From Spirometra erinaceieuropaei (Eukaryota; Platyhelminthes; Cestoda; Diphyllobothriidea; Diphyllobothriidae), in NCBI GenBank assembly GCA_902702965.1, contig CACRXP010000006.1:902758-966757 (forward strand): 64,000 nucleotides of DNA. The letters run 5' to 3'. Below the pieces are notes generated by a model. The model made no database searches and was not told the DNA's origin. It saw nothing but the letters and a program-made list of their open reading frames with translations. The translations under genes and the position numbers were made by a program. The first letter of the stretch is position 1, and each line of letters starts with the position of its first letter. Positions 24,600 to 35,850 of this stretch are shown piece by piece.

Positions 24600-26825
24600 A
24601 ACTGTTTACTAGGATTTTTGTGCAGATGTTAGTTCACAAAGCGTTTGCTGTGCGGCAAATTATTCGACACACCATTATTTTAAAATTTTTTCACGGAACG
24701 CGTATCCTTTTGCAAATAGCGTATTTTATCAAAAATCCAATATTTTAAAAATTGAGTTAAGTCCTCAGATCTAGTAAATAAAGATAATGGCCTGTAAAAT
24801 GGAGCAGGTCTCTGAATTTATAATCATTTTTTGAGGTTGTGCATGCGCCTTATTAACTGCATCGTTAATTTGCTACATGCAAGCGGTGACGGAGATCATG
24901 CCCAAGTACTTCTTTCTGTCCGGAAAAAATCTAATCCTAAACCTTACTGCATATACGCTCTGCATCCATTTGCCAAAAACAAAAAATCTTCTTTGAGTAA
25001 CACATTGGGTCACTGCGCCGACGCATGGTGATCTGCGACGTCTACTGTGTGTAGATATTCGCCAAATCAAGAACGAAGCAAATGTGGCAATCAGCAAATT
25101 AAATAATACGTTTGAAAAGTCGGTAATTGTCTACTTTGAAACGCAATGTTGGTAAGTCATCCTTTACATGGTTATTGTGTACTGTGTGATCGTTACACCT
25201 AATTTACACACTGTACTTTTATGCGAACGGATATCACGTAAATTTGTCAAGCTCAACTGACTGTTTGGGAGCGGAAAGGCAGTGCAGTGTCCTTGGAGGA
25301 ATAAAACAAAACTGACTTCCTGAAGTTAAACCTATTAGCAAAGTTAACATGGTTGCCGTGACTATATGATTGGTGTTGAGTCTGCCTATATTTGTGCATC
25401 GAAAATGTGGACCTATAAGAGCAAACCAGAAAGCAAATTTGAGATAAAATGCATAAGATGACTATGAGTTAATATTTTGATGAGAACAGTCAGCTCCTTA
25501 AGGAAAACACCGGAGATATCCGTAATGTCATGCACAAGTATGTGTTCTATGATCAATGAAGGGATGTTTTCAGTTCATCATTGAATTGGACGTACTAGGT
25601 AGCATCTCAATATGAAGTCAAACATTATAGCAGTCTAAATATTGGATTGCACTTACGCAAATCATGTATAAAAAGCGTGGCCTTATTATCACACGAGAAA
25701 AATTGCATTTTTGACGATCATGTGGAAAAGCGCAGTTATAATTGGTAAATACTTATTACTATTCTGTTGTGTGAGGTATTCATGTCCTTCCCTTAACAGA
25801 ATATTTTTGTGTTCATAGAGGCAAATATGATCTCTCATATACTGGCTGTAGTGTCCCGTTTCACTAATTAATTGATCGGATTTCTTACGTCCACTTAAAA
25901 ACAGGAAGTCGTCTAAATTACAACTCTGATATTAGAGTCTCGCCTAATGATTCTACGCAAAACGACTGGCCACCTGAAACTGCGACTGTGTGTCAACAGC
26001 GAGATAAGAAACCACTCTGAAAGCAGAATCATTTTATTAAAATTGATCCGCAGATGACGAGAATTGGCTTAAACGACACAAATCGAAAGCTGTACACCTT
26101 TTTTGTATCTTATACTTCTCTCTGACACAAAAACTTGCTTCTTGATGACATTTCTCGAACAGTTTGCGCATTTGGTGCGGCGTGACGTGCAGTCACACAG
26201 CAGAACTATAAACGATATTGCGATTCGATGGTTTAACGAGGAATTCGTAGCATTTACACTGATACGGTATTTTGGTCGATACGTTCAAGAGGCAAATTCC
26301 ACTCTTCTCTTCCAGTGTGAAGCAGCACTCGGTCAAGCCATGTATTCAGTCTCTGCGGTAACAGTGGTCTTTTTTAACTGATTCCTGGGTTTCGAGCTGT
26401 CAATGTACTATACATCTTAATTAGACGCGTAATTAGTCATTAGCAGTTTTTAGCCTTGAGAGACAAAGTACAAAGTGGTGTTGTTCGCATGCTTAAAATT
26501 GTCGGTACTTTCGGGATAGATACCGGCCGTCTCATCCATTTCACTCATTAATCTAAATCAAGGACGTCGCTTCTGCGTTGCGACAATAGTTACGATGAAA
26601 TGGACAATGGTGCCATCCTGCGATCTGTAAAACAACACCATTCACTCCCGCCTGCATTTCAACTACTTCTGCACTAATTAACGTTGATAACCGCTTCGTT
26701 TAGCAATTACGTCACTTTTCACTATCTAGGCTGCTTGCTTCAGTCAGCTTGTATAGGGTTACACACAGACTATCTAATTCTTCTAATACGTTTGCATGCA
26801 TTCTGGAATGTGTTCACGTTCGTGG
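24600..26825. other. no gene recognised
   Basis: Two overlapping frames near 26103-26381, one on each strand, look mildly protein-like and cannot be told apart. Nothing else is supported. Confidence 0.35.
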
Positions 26826-26828
26826 GGC

Positions 26829-27618
26829 TAAGAGGTGCGTCAGCTCATGAAATGTCAACCGAAATTGTGAAATGTGGTTTCGTTTCAAAAAGATTGCTTA
26901 AATAGAGTTGTAAAATCCATCATCATGTAGCATAATTCTCCAATAATTCAGCTACCTAGGAGCGGCGGCCTTCAAACAAATTTCTTACCCGTCACAGGCA
27001 AAAGTGAGACCATGTAACAAATGGCAACCTATGTAACATACATTTTTTCATTGATTTTCGATGCACTTAAAACTTCAATTACGCTTCATACTAAACATGC
27101 TCATTCAGTAGGAAATTACGTCTTATTTTATTTTCTATTCAAAGCAACGTTATGATCGGATTTTAAAATTTTCTGGTTGTGAGACTTTTTAATACAGTAA
27201 AAGGTTTGTCCATAAAACATGGTCTATGAATTTACTAATGTGGCTTGTAAATATGTGGCCTCACAATATGGCCCAAATCCACCACTAAATTTTATGAACC
27301 CCATATGATCTCCTTTTAGTGCCCTTAAGAAATGAAGAGTTTTCTGTACGTGGAAAATATACGGTTTGTAGTTTGCGAAACTTGATTACAAGTGTGATGG
27401 CAGGTCCTGTTCAAAATTATTCGAAAGTTAAAGGAGTTTTTGAAACCTAATTATATTCCCCCATTCGGTATAAAATTAAAAGACCGTGGAGTTTTCTATA
27501 AAAGCAGTAAAAGATTGAATAATTTTATGACGTTTACTATGAAATATAATTGAATTTTTTAAGGGTACCAAACATCTATGAAAAAAACATGCAACTTAAG
27601 TATTCATTTTCTGCAGTG
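26829..27618. mobile_element. fold-back element, truncated copy
   Basis: The left end cagctcatgaaatgtcaacc, then gaaattgtgaaatgtggttt, and internal blocks (ccccatatgatctcctttta near 27300, caaaattattcgaaagttaa near 27411) match the copies at 13016 and 51899. Homology stops near ttctgcag at 27618, and the right inverted repeat is missing. Confidence 0.65.
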
Positions 27619-28241
27619 TTGCTATTATATAACACCAGATGTAGAGCTAAACAGAATGGTTCTGTATGCCACGGAACTTGACTGTTAATGCTACTTATAA
27701 TCACAGCATTTCCGGAACTTGTTTGACACACTGCACTGAATAATCCTTCTGATTATGTCACTTTTCAATATGTCTTTGACATCTTTATCGGACCCAAATA
27801 ACTGAGGGTCTTAGAATACAACAGGTTCCGTCTTTAAAGCGGAGCCTACTGTACAGAATATAAAATGTCTAAAACGTACGTTTTTCGTTGGTTTTTGGTG
27901 CTAATACCCTAGTGCATAACTTAACACTTAACTGCCTCTAAAATTACCGTTATGCGCGGCAAAGGAATATTTGCCTTAAGCTTTAAGGACTCAGTCGGCA
28001 GTAAGCGGATTGGTAATGGTAACGATTCCGCTGCCGGTGTTGATCGTTAGAAGGAAAAGTGTTCCATGGTTTGGAGCGTTAACTGTGTCATTATACGAAT
28101 CGTTCACTTTCGATCTTTACGCCTGAATAAATAAGTCTAGTTAGGTAAGGTCCAAGTTGTAGGTAGGGAGGAAACAGGGGCATATTTTTAAGTCTTGTGC
28201 GACCAGAGACATCCCTTATCAGGCGGATTACCACTCACGCA

Positions 28242-28275
28242 ATCATCATCATCATCATTATCATCATCATCATCC
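28242..28275. repeat. (ATC)n microsatellite
   Basis: About eleven ATC/CAT units with one interruption (atcattatcatc). Confidence 0.9.
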
Positions 28276-28386
28276 ACAAGGATGTCAACATCAGTGGACC
28301 TGTAGACGTGATCGTGATCGTTTAGGTTAGTTGCGATGCAAATTTACAGAATTGGTATATAAATACCTTTCTCGGCACAAACTCAC

Positions 28387-28528
28387 CGTCTTTGAAAGTC
28401 AGGAAAATATTCAAGAATTTGGTTGAGAGATGACAGAATTCGGACTGAACATAGTAAGCGTCTGTGCTCGCATAGTTGGGGAGAAAATGGCTAAGGGCGA
28501 TGCACATTAAGTTAGCTCGGATGTTCAT
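28387..28528 (-). CDS. candidate host exon (unidentified protein)
   Basis: The minus-strand frame reads SHFLPNYASTDAYYVQSEFC and then HLSTKFLNIFLTFKD, and ends at a strong donor, ggtgagtttg (28386 outward). The left limit is unclear: the frame opens after a TGA just above 28528, and acceptor-like cgcccttag lies inside it. It ends in phase 1, matching the next candidate at 24569. It is supported mainly by the donor. Confidence 0.2.
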
Positions 28529-28814
28529 TCGTCAGTCTCGTCACAGTGAACTTCAGAAACGACTCAAACTCCGTTGTTGGGTTGCATTTCCCGACGTGCG
28601 TTGTTGTTCCTTACCATGAAACGGTTTTAGCGGTCACCGGTATCATCATTCTCCACTTTTGGGCGCTCTCGCTTGTCTAAACTAGCGTCAGAATAGCCTT
28701 CGCCTGCAGTCAGAGTGCTTATCCTTGAACGAGCCTTTAGTCCTAAATGTTTTTTCTTTGTAACTAGTTTGACTTTCCTACGTGCAGTTAGTAAAATTAA
28801 CTTGCTGCCAATGT

Positions 28815-29290
28815 ATGCTATTTCACGGAGTGATGACTGAAATTGTGAGATGTGTTTTTATATTCAAAAGAGTACTCACGTAGGGTCGTTATATCAATTA
28901 CCTTGTCGCAAAATTTTAAAATATTTCAGCAACGTTTGAAGGACAGCTTTTGAATGAGCTTCACATGAACTGCTTGCATACACAATGTTTTCTAAAAAGC
29001 GACTACTTATTTATTACGTATTAGTCGCGTTTTCTTTGATGCTCGCATAAATTCGTATGTACTTCATAAAGAAAATACACTACATATTCTCTCATCCAAT
29101 TATTTGGTAGGATGTTTGCTCTTCTTTAGATTTTATGCTAGAAGAAGGAACATCTTCCAATTTTACAAAATTTTCCAAAGTTCCGACTGATTGGGAAACT
29201 GATCTATCCAAACACTTATGTTCAGGGTTTCCAAACTACAGGCCGCATGTTTTTGTATAAATGTAGAGCTCATAAAATTTTGTAATAGAA
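28815..29290. mobile_element. fold-back element, degenerate copy
   Basis: gtgatgactgaaattgtgag near 28831, then tacgtattagtcgcgttttc and ttctctcatccaattatttg, with ttttatgctagaagaaggaa near 29132, follow the order of the left half of the 1-kb family. ggtttccaaactaca near 29227 corresponds to its internal segment. The right end is lost. Confidence 0.45.
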
Positions 29291-29636
29291 CAACACGTTG
29301 TCCACATGGTAAACATCATTAACAAATCTCTTAGCGCAATGCTGTACGATTGGACATTCCAGCCACGATGCCATCGAATGACAGAAACCCTCCAGTTGAC
29401 CGAAAGTATTCATACAAATATTTTTTGGTTTCTTCCCTGTAATACTACAGAGTAATCTGCGAAAATGCACTTAGCAGACAAAGCGAAAAAATTACCTGAT
29501 TGACTTGCTATACTTGAGGCACCGTCATGAAATACTTTGTGAAAATCAGCTTCCATAAACATATGTCTGGAAGCCCATAGCGTAAACCCTCCGAAGCGAA
29601 AAGTAACACTGTAAACTACTAACCAAAAGTCGTTAC

Positions 29637-29859
29637 CGAAAGCAGCCGTGTGTTAGAGCCGACGGGGAGGAAGCTGGCATAAATAAATTGACAATGTATT
29701 TCAGCAGACAATCTCTGCCGTAAGATATGGTGCACAGAGAAGGAAGCTCTGGCCGCCAAGTGTGGTCTATATGTTTCACCAAGGACTGAGTTTTTTTAAT
29801 GACTTGTAAGGTCATTGCAGTCCCAAAATACTCCATAGCACCGTACACGGCACATTGAA
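29637..29859 (-). CDS. candidate host exon (unidentified protein)
   Basis: A good acceptor, attatttttttaag (29860 outward), is followed by a frame reading CAVYGAMEYFGTAMTLQVIK, KTQSLVKHIDHTWRPELPSL and then YGRDCLLKYIVNLFMPASSP. It closes at a donor-like ggtaacg at 29636. It starts in phase 1 and ends in phase 2. A second acceptor-like site (attacag at 29437) opens a frame EETKKYLYEYFRSTGGFLSF in the matching phase, but its end is unclear. The protein is not identified. Confidence 0.24.
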
Positions 29860-31267
29860 CTTAAAAAAATAATTGGTTATTTTGCTTGCAGACGCCGACG
29901 GCTTCCTTGCTGGGTAGCATTCCGAGCAGCCGTCCAGAAAGAGAGGCGAAAAAGATAGAAATCTAAGGACAAAACTCCGCTCCTGCATTCATGGCCCGAT
30001 GAACACATGGATAGTTTAAAGGCGCTTATTCACCATAGCGCGAAATGTCAGCTTCTAAGTCGATTTTACAAGGCTGTTTGAAATCTTATAAAATAGAACC
30101 CGGTTTATTTTAAGTCAAAAGTAGCACAGTCATAAGCCAACCGGGTTCTTCGCAAAATTCAGTCGTTATTTCCTGGACATACAGGTGAATCCTGACGAAG
30201 CAATTACAAAGGTAGCCTAAACTTGAAAAACCCACGATGACAAGGCGTCTGAAATTAAACTGTTTTATTTGGAACACGCTTCAGATTACGGCACTTGAAT
30301 CGGGTGAGTAATGAGACTGCAGTCAGCGATATATGCGGGCTTTCTACAGTTTTGATACACCATCAACGTCAATTAAAAATAACTGGAATTTTGAAAAATA
30401 TTCAACCTACACCATCTCGTAAGGATAAACTATACTAACGGTCACCAGTGACGTTAAATCTTTACCTCCATCAATGCAATCAACATTGGACGGCACATTC
30501 AACAACCAAGACTTAACTGTCCAAAAAGAAAATTAGCCTGTTTTGAAAGAGACGAAAACCGCTTGTTTGACAGCGAGACAATTTTATGTCCGAGAAGGGG
30601 AACTTTTGACAATCTGATTTTGAAAAACATGCCAAGATAATTTAACAGAGTGGCCGATGTTGATTTGACATTTCTAGTAAACCCGGCTTCATTCATAAAA
30701 ACTACGGCTCGCTAGTCTAAAATCGTATTTGAATTTGCTCAAATATGTTAGTAGACGGTGGACATTATTGTAAAATCCTTATAAACTAAGCAAAACAATG
30801 TAACATGGGCCAGGTCGATCTAATATCCTGAGTCATTTCTACCGTCGAGAGCGCTGAACGCTTCAGTTGGTATCTGTATGACACCCGTTATTCTAACTGG
30901 AACACCAAAAGATAATGAACAACGACTGAGTTTTATCTAAACTGGAAGCATATAAGGCCTACGGCAATATTCTTAAGAGGGTCTGTTACTATAAAAACAA
31001 AATAAAGATCGACGGAGCAAAAAGAAGTAGCTGCAAATGTTCGTAAAATTTAGATGCGGCAAGCTTTGAATGTTATTAAGGTCTCTTTTCGTGGGTGTTC
31101 CGTTTCCCTTCGAATTGATTGTGCTACCTATTGTTTCCAGTAGTATCAAAATTACACTTGCAGTAGTCACTTTATTTGTCGTGCACGCAGTCGAATTCAA
31201 TAAACAATTTTCGTTTACAGTTATGTTTGTTTAACTATTAATACAAAGACAAATCTGTTGTACTCAC

Positions 31268-31394
31268 TCCCAAATAAATATGTGAGTCTGCTCTCAGCTC
31301 CGTTTATGTCGGAGAAGTGTGCAACACAAATTCCTGCGCTTATGAGTAGTGAACAAAAGTAACCCACTTTTGCTGCTGGGGTGATCGAGCTATC
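31268..31394 (-). CDS. candidate host exon (unidentified protein)
   Basis: Both splice sites are canonical: acceptor attcgtatttcag (31395 outward) and donor gtgagtac (31267 outward). The 127-bp frame reads SSITPAAKVGYFCSLLISAG, ICVAHFSDINGAESRLTYLF. The other two frames contain stops. The middle VGYFCSLLISAGICVAHF is hydrophobic and could be a membrane segment. A third of codons start with G. A possible next exon begins after acaatag at about 31145 in the matching phase. Confidence 0.28.
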
Positions 31395-31419
31395 CTGAAA
31401 TACGAATGCATGCATTTTT

Positions 31420-33300
31420 GTAATATGAACGAAGTAAGATTCGGGCAGATTGCGAGAAGAAAGAATAACACTGATTCAAAGCGCTCTGCGTCGTGCTCTT
31501 TATGAACATATTCAATATTATTTAAGCACAGACTTAAATTTAATAAAAAAACAACAATTCTGAATTATAAGTATAAACATGTACAGCAGCCTACGCCAGG
31601 CACCATGTGTTAATTGTGAACGATAAGAGGGGAAATATTTGGAGTTGACGGTATCCTTCACTGTGTTGCACATGCTTGGCCATTAAGGAAACTATAAAAT
31701 TCTAACCAGAGTATATTTTTGCACTGTCAATGTAATCACGATATAAGAAACATCAAAATAACGTTTATACGTATATTAGGTATTTGATACAAGCAAAGGA
31801 AATTTTTATTTTAAAATAACGATATCTTTTGCGAATATTTAAACTTATGTTGAATACGAAAGCTTGCCAAAATAGGAAATTTTCGAGATCGCCGCACATG
31901 TCTTCGAAGCCATAATTTAATAACCAAGTAACTTGCGATATGAATTGTTTTTCATAAAATATAACGGAATTTTAACCGATGATCAGGACTAATAAAACCA
32001 AGGCGACAATAAAAATAGCAAACTTGCTGAATGCGTCTACGGTCGAGCGAGTGATTTTTTTAAATATTCTTAAAACATCAAGTGAATTCAAGCAGAAAAA
32101 TGACCAGGACGGGTGCATTACCGATCCTCCTTATCAGGTAAACTTTTGGCCAACGCCAAGATCATTCTGAAGACAAGAGCATTTAGGCGAAACGTCAGGT
32201 ATAATAAACTTTACTGATCCTATTTAAGTCTACGAAATTTTCTGGCATATTAGGATAATCCATGAAATATCCATTTACGTTCAAAATTGATATTTTGATA
32301 TTTTAGATAAGATACAATTAGGGTACTTACAATGACCGAGCACGCTGCGTGAAACCCAATCGAAATTGAATGTCGCCCGTTCATCAGTCAAAACTGTAAA
32401 ATGTATGCATGCCAACTATCTAAATACGGTACTTGAAGGTACGAAGTAAGTATATGTCAAAACGTATCCTAAATATTATAGGTTTATTACAGTCTGTAGC
32501 TGTCGCTTATCATTACAGCTAAGGAACTGCATAGAAGCTTCACATCCTCAGTGACATTTTTCAAAAGTTTCTCGAAGTTTTATGAAGAAACTTCTTTTGA
32601 AGGAATAGACAATACCTCTAAGTTTCGGATGGCGACAGTCGAGAAAAGAATATTAAAATTACGGAGGATACAATGCGGATAAGTCGAAGAATCCTGATTG
32701 GTGAAACCCACCAATTAAAAGGCGTGTAAAAAGAGGTTGGTTGCCTGGAATAGGCTGATGTATTTAATCATTGTATTCAGCATTATGTCAATTGGGGAAT
32801 CCTGCTCTAGGTATATATACATTACCTTGACTGATTACACATGCTCTCTCTAACGAAAATAGAATTGATTTCGATTTTTTTCAGTTTTGTTAATATTAGT
32901 ATTTGTTTTGTTGTTGACTTTTCCAAATAAACAGGAAACTGTGTTGCAAGAGAATCTTTTCGCAAGAGAGAAGCCGCTTGGTTGTTTTATATTTCTAATC
33001 GTTTGGTGTTTACGATGACACCAAAGGTAGCGACGTACAACAAATCCCCTCCTTTTTAATCTTCTTTTTCGATACCATGAGCTCAATCTGCTCATATCTG
33101 CAGAACTTTTTTTTACCTTCTTGCGGGACCTTTTCCGTTTATTTTTTACCAAAAATACAACTGTCAGCCTAAGCAGATGAGGACATGTTGTGCTAGCCTC
33201 CCCAGATAACTTTCTGACTGGAACGTCTTAGTTGTTTCTCCTCAGCAAAAAACGAAACATTTCCTGCCGATCTAGCGAGACATATGGTCGATATGACTTT
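31420..33300. other. no gene recognised
   Basis: There is a lysine/arginine-rich 100-codon minus-strand frame at 32850-33152 and a smaller exon-like frame inside it (33014-33097, reading YEQIELMVSKKKIKKEG). Neither is supported beyond chance. Confidence 0.3.
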
Positions 33301-33310
33301 TGTTTTTTTA

Positions 33311-33602
33311 GTAAGTAGACATGAGACAGCTGAATATCATGTCTTGTTGCTTGAAATTTGTGACAGAAGGTCTGAGAGCAACCGAATCTGTTCGGGCTTT
33401 TGAAATCACATTAAAATATTCCAATTTGGTAAATGCCAAAGCTGCCTGTAATACGGTGGGTACTTGGTCCTCTGCCCAGCCGTAGATTGTGAGATCAAAG
33501 TTGCACATGGGGAAAAAGGTTTTTCTTTCGGGAACAGCGAAGTGGTGGAAAACAGTAGATTGGTTGTTAAAAACTGGCAAATACTTTTGTATTATTTGTC
33601 TC
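33311..33602 (-). CDS. candidate host exon (unidentified protein)
   Basis: After an acceptor-like ggatttttattag (33603 outward) the frame reads RQIIQKYLPVFNNQSTVFHH, FAVPERKTFFPMCNFDLTIY, GWAEDQVPTVLQAALAFTKL and then EYFNVISKARTDSVALRPSV, to a TAA at 33308-33310. The true 3' end may be an internal donor, none of which is strong. The composition is protein-like and the start is in phase 0. No family was recognised. Confidence 0.25.
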
Positions 33603-34848
33603 TAATAAAAATCCAGCTGGCCAGACCGGAGTCCTGAAAAAACATTAACAACCACCCCTTAAAGGACGTCTTAATAGAATTTTTGTTCGTCTTCTACCGA
33701 ACATTCTTATGTTTTGGCTAAATAAATAGAGGTTCCCGACTGATCTGCCGGGCCCATCCAGAGGGGCTGTGAAAACGTCGACAGAAGCTTTCTCCTGCTA
33801 ATTAGCTATAAAGATGCTTTAGATAGTTATGCAGTAATTTAATTAATTCCCATTGTCAGGCAATCTGAAAGGTTGCATTTGAGAAGTTAATTAAGCTATA
33901 GAAATACGAAACACGCAAGACAAACTCCTAGGAAAAACCCAATTACTCTGGCTTTAAGCAGCAGTAGGGTTAACCTTCAGAATATTTAGGTTTATAAAAG
34001 GACAAATTCGGATGGACGATATAGGGGAGTTTTAAGGCCTGGCAGTGGTAATAAAACCAAAAATTAGACTGTTAACATTAAATTTAGTCCTGCTGCAATT
34101 ACAAAAGCTGCTCAATCTAAGTCTGAGTAGCTACGGCATATAATGTTGCGTTCATGAAGTACTGGACAGGTAATCGCATTATCAATTTAGCTTATATAAA
34201 AGTAACTGTGTACTAGTAACAGTAGGGACATTCTGATTTGCAAACAGGTTGACAACTTCGGCATACACAAAATTAAATTATCGTTCTTGTTGGTTCATTG
34301 AAATAGTGATTTGACTAATTTTCGGTTAAAATAAGCTGTTCTTGGTGAAGACAGATAATTTATTTTACGGGTTGACGTCTATGCAAACCGAAAAATATAG
34401 GATTAAATCAATAGGGGTACCATGGGTGGGTATATATTTTAGCAAACATAACGCATAGATTCCAAGAGAAATATGCAGGATACCACATAGGCGTTAACGA
34501 CCAGCGGATTAAAATCAGATGGAACAGAAGTATCGCGAAATCAAACTGTCTTGAAATTATAGCAGCACCATTTACCTGTTAATGCTGATAAGCATAATCA
34601 ATTTCTAGTTTAGGGGTGTCTTCCGTTAATAGATTTAACTGCATTCTCTTAAAGTTTTAATATGTTCTGTGATCAGTTACGTAAGATAACTGTTTTACTG
34701 TTGGAATACCACTTTGCATAGTGCTGTCCATACAAGAACCCCAAATTACACAGGAGGAGCCCACCTTATTCCTCACATGAACAGATTCAATTCCAGAAGC
34801 CAATAATAACAACGATGACCACAGTGCTTGGAAAATATATATCAGTAC

Positions 34849-35069
34849 TGAAATATTTGCCATAGCAAACACCAAACAGGCCCGAGAATTCCTTAAAGTC
34901 TGGCACTCTAACACAACTAGCATCAATCACCATGTCCATCTGGAAGCTCATTAAGAAGGTCTGCGTACCCGGTTCGCTGAGTTGCGCCCACGATCTAACA
35001 GCAGCCGCATATCCATACCGGGTCATGTATAATCGAACTATTTCGCCACCCCCTAACCCGAACAGCGAA
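34849..35069 (-). CDS. candidate host exon (unidentified protein)
   Basis: A strong acceptor, tattgcatttgcag (35070 outward), opens a frame reading FGLGGGEIVRLYMTRYGYAA, AVRSWAQLSEPGTQTFLMSF, QMDMVIDASCVRVPDFKEFS and then GLFGVCYGKYF. About 36% of codons begin with G, the clearest coding signature in this cluster. A possible donor is gtactg at 34848, but the frame stays open to 34787. Its start phase (2) matches the end of the candidate at 38023-38261, so the SINE and PLE nest at 35.5-37.7 kb would sit in the intron between them. Confidence 0.28.
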
Positions 35070-35557
35070 CTGCAAATGCAATACCTAACACCTCTACGTC
35101 CGCATGCCGGATCGACGATCATAAGGTCCAAGGTCCGTAGTCACATCGAATCGTCATCGTCCCCTACCCTCCAGCACAGGGATCAGCAACAGTTCCCATT
35201 TCCCTCCCCCACTACAGACCCTAGCCTAATTATGTTCCCATCCCCCCTTTCATACACTAGTTGTGTCTGCCCTGTCACGTCACCCAATTTAGTCTGACAA
35301 TTTCACTCTCCCCTCTGTTTATTTTGTTTGACGACAGGTTGGTGTCACCAGTTAGCAAATTCACGAGTACAACTCTATTTTTTCCGACCAGCCTTCCATC
35401 TTCATATATAAGTATGTGTATATATATTCCATATGGTAAATGTATTATACCGTACTCCCAACATAAATACTGGCTAAAAGCCAAGACACGTGTTTTGCCG
35501 ATATTCTGTCGCTGCGTGACACAGCTGCGAGGGGTTCGGCTCTTCATTGAGACCCCC

Positions 35558-35850
35558 AATGAATGGCTCAATAGTAGAACGTTAAACTCCATGACCAAAG
35601 ATCCCGGGTTCGAATCTCAAGTGATCCACACTTGGGGTTGGGTATGACTGGCTGATGACGGCTAATAAGTCAGAAATGGCCATTCCGGTCTCCCTTGTCT
35701 TTGTCGGCTCCATCTCATCTAGGTCTACTACTAGTCGCTGTGCGACTGCCTGCAAGGATTTAAGTATGAGCCCCAAGGCACAACAGAACGAGCATGTTCT
35801 GTAACCTGATCGGTGAGCGCGCATCTGTCATAATATATATATATATATAT
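35558..35850 (+). mobile_element. tRNA-derived SINE with hammerhead-like core, copy a
   Basis: Head: tggctcaatagtagaacg (box A, about 35562) and cccgggttcgaatctc (box B, about 35605) form a tRNA-like Pol III promoter. Body: the hammerhead-like motif at 35646-35690, then attccggtctcccttgtctt. Tail: ccccaaggcacaacagaacg and gatcggtgagcg, ending in (TA)n at 35831-35850. Related copies lie at 37067-37266, 37376-37692, 41903-42190 and 42246-42447, with fragments elsewhere. There is no coding capacity. Mobilisation by a partner retroelement is inferred. Confidence 0.8.
35646..35690 (+). ncRNA. hammerhead-ribozyme-like motif (type I) in SINE copy a
   Basis: In order: stem I 5' strand GACTGG; core CTGATGA; stem II GGCT-AATA-AGTC; GAAA; a minimal stem III TGGCCA; TT at the predicted cleavage site; stem I 3' strand CCGGTC (one G-T wobble). 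The order and the tiny stem III match the known schistosome Sm-alpha hammerhead layout. The usual G-C pair closing stem II next to the core is a C-A mismatch here, so activity is uncertain. Confidence 0.6.

Noticed and set aside
26103..26381. Protein-like plus-strand frame, with cysteine and histidine patterns on the minus strand suggesting a zinc finger
   Set aside because: The spacing does not fit C2H2 fingers, and both strands look equally plausible.
28242..28275. ATC repeat as a CRISPR-like or regulatory array
   Set aside because: It is a plain trinucleotide microsatellite without spacers.
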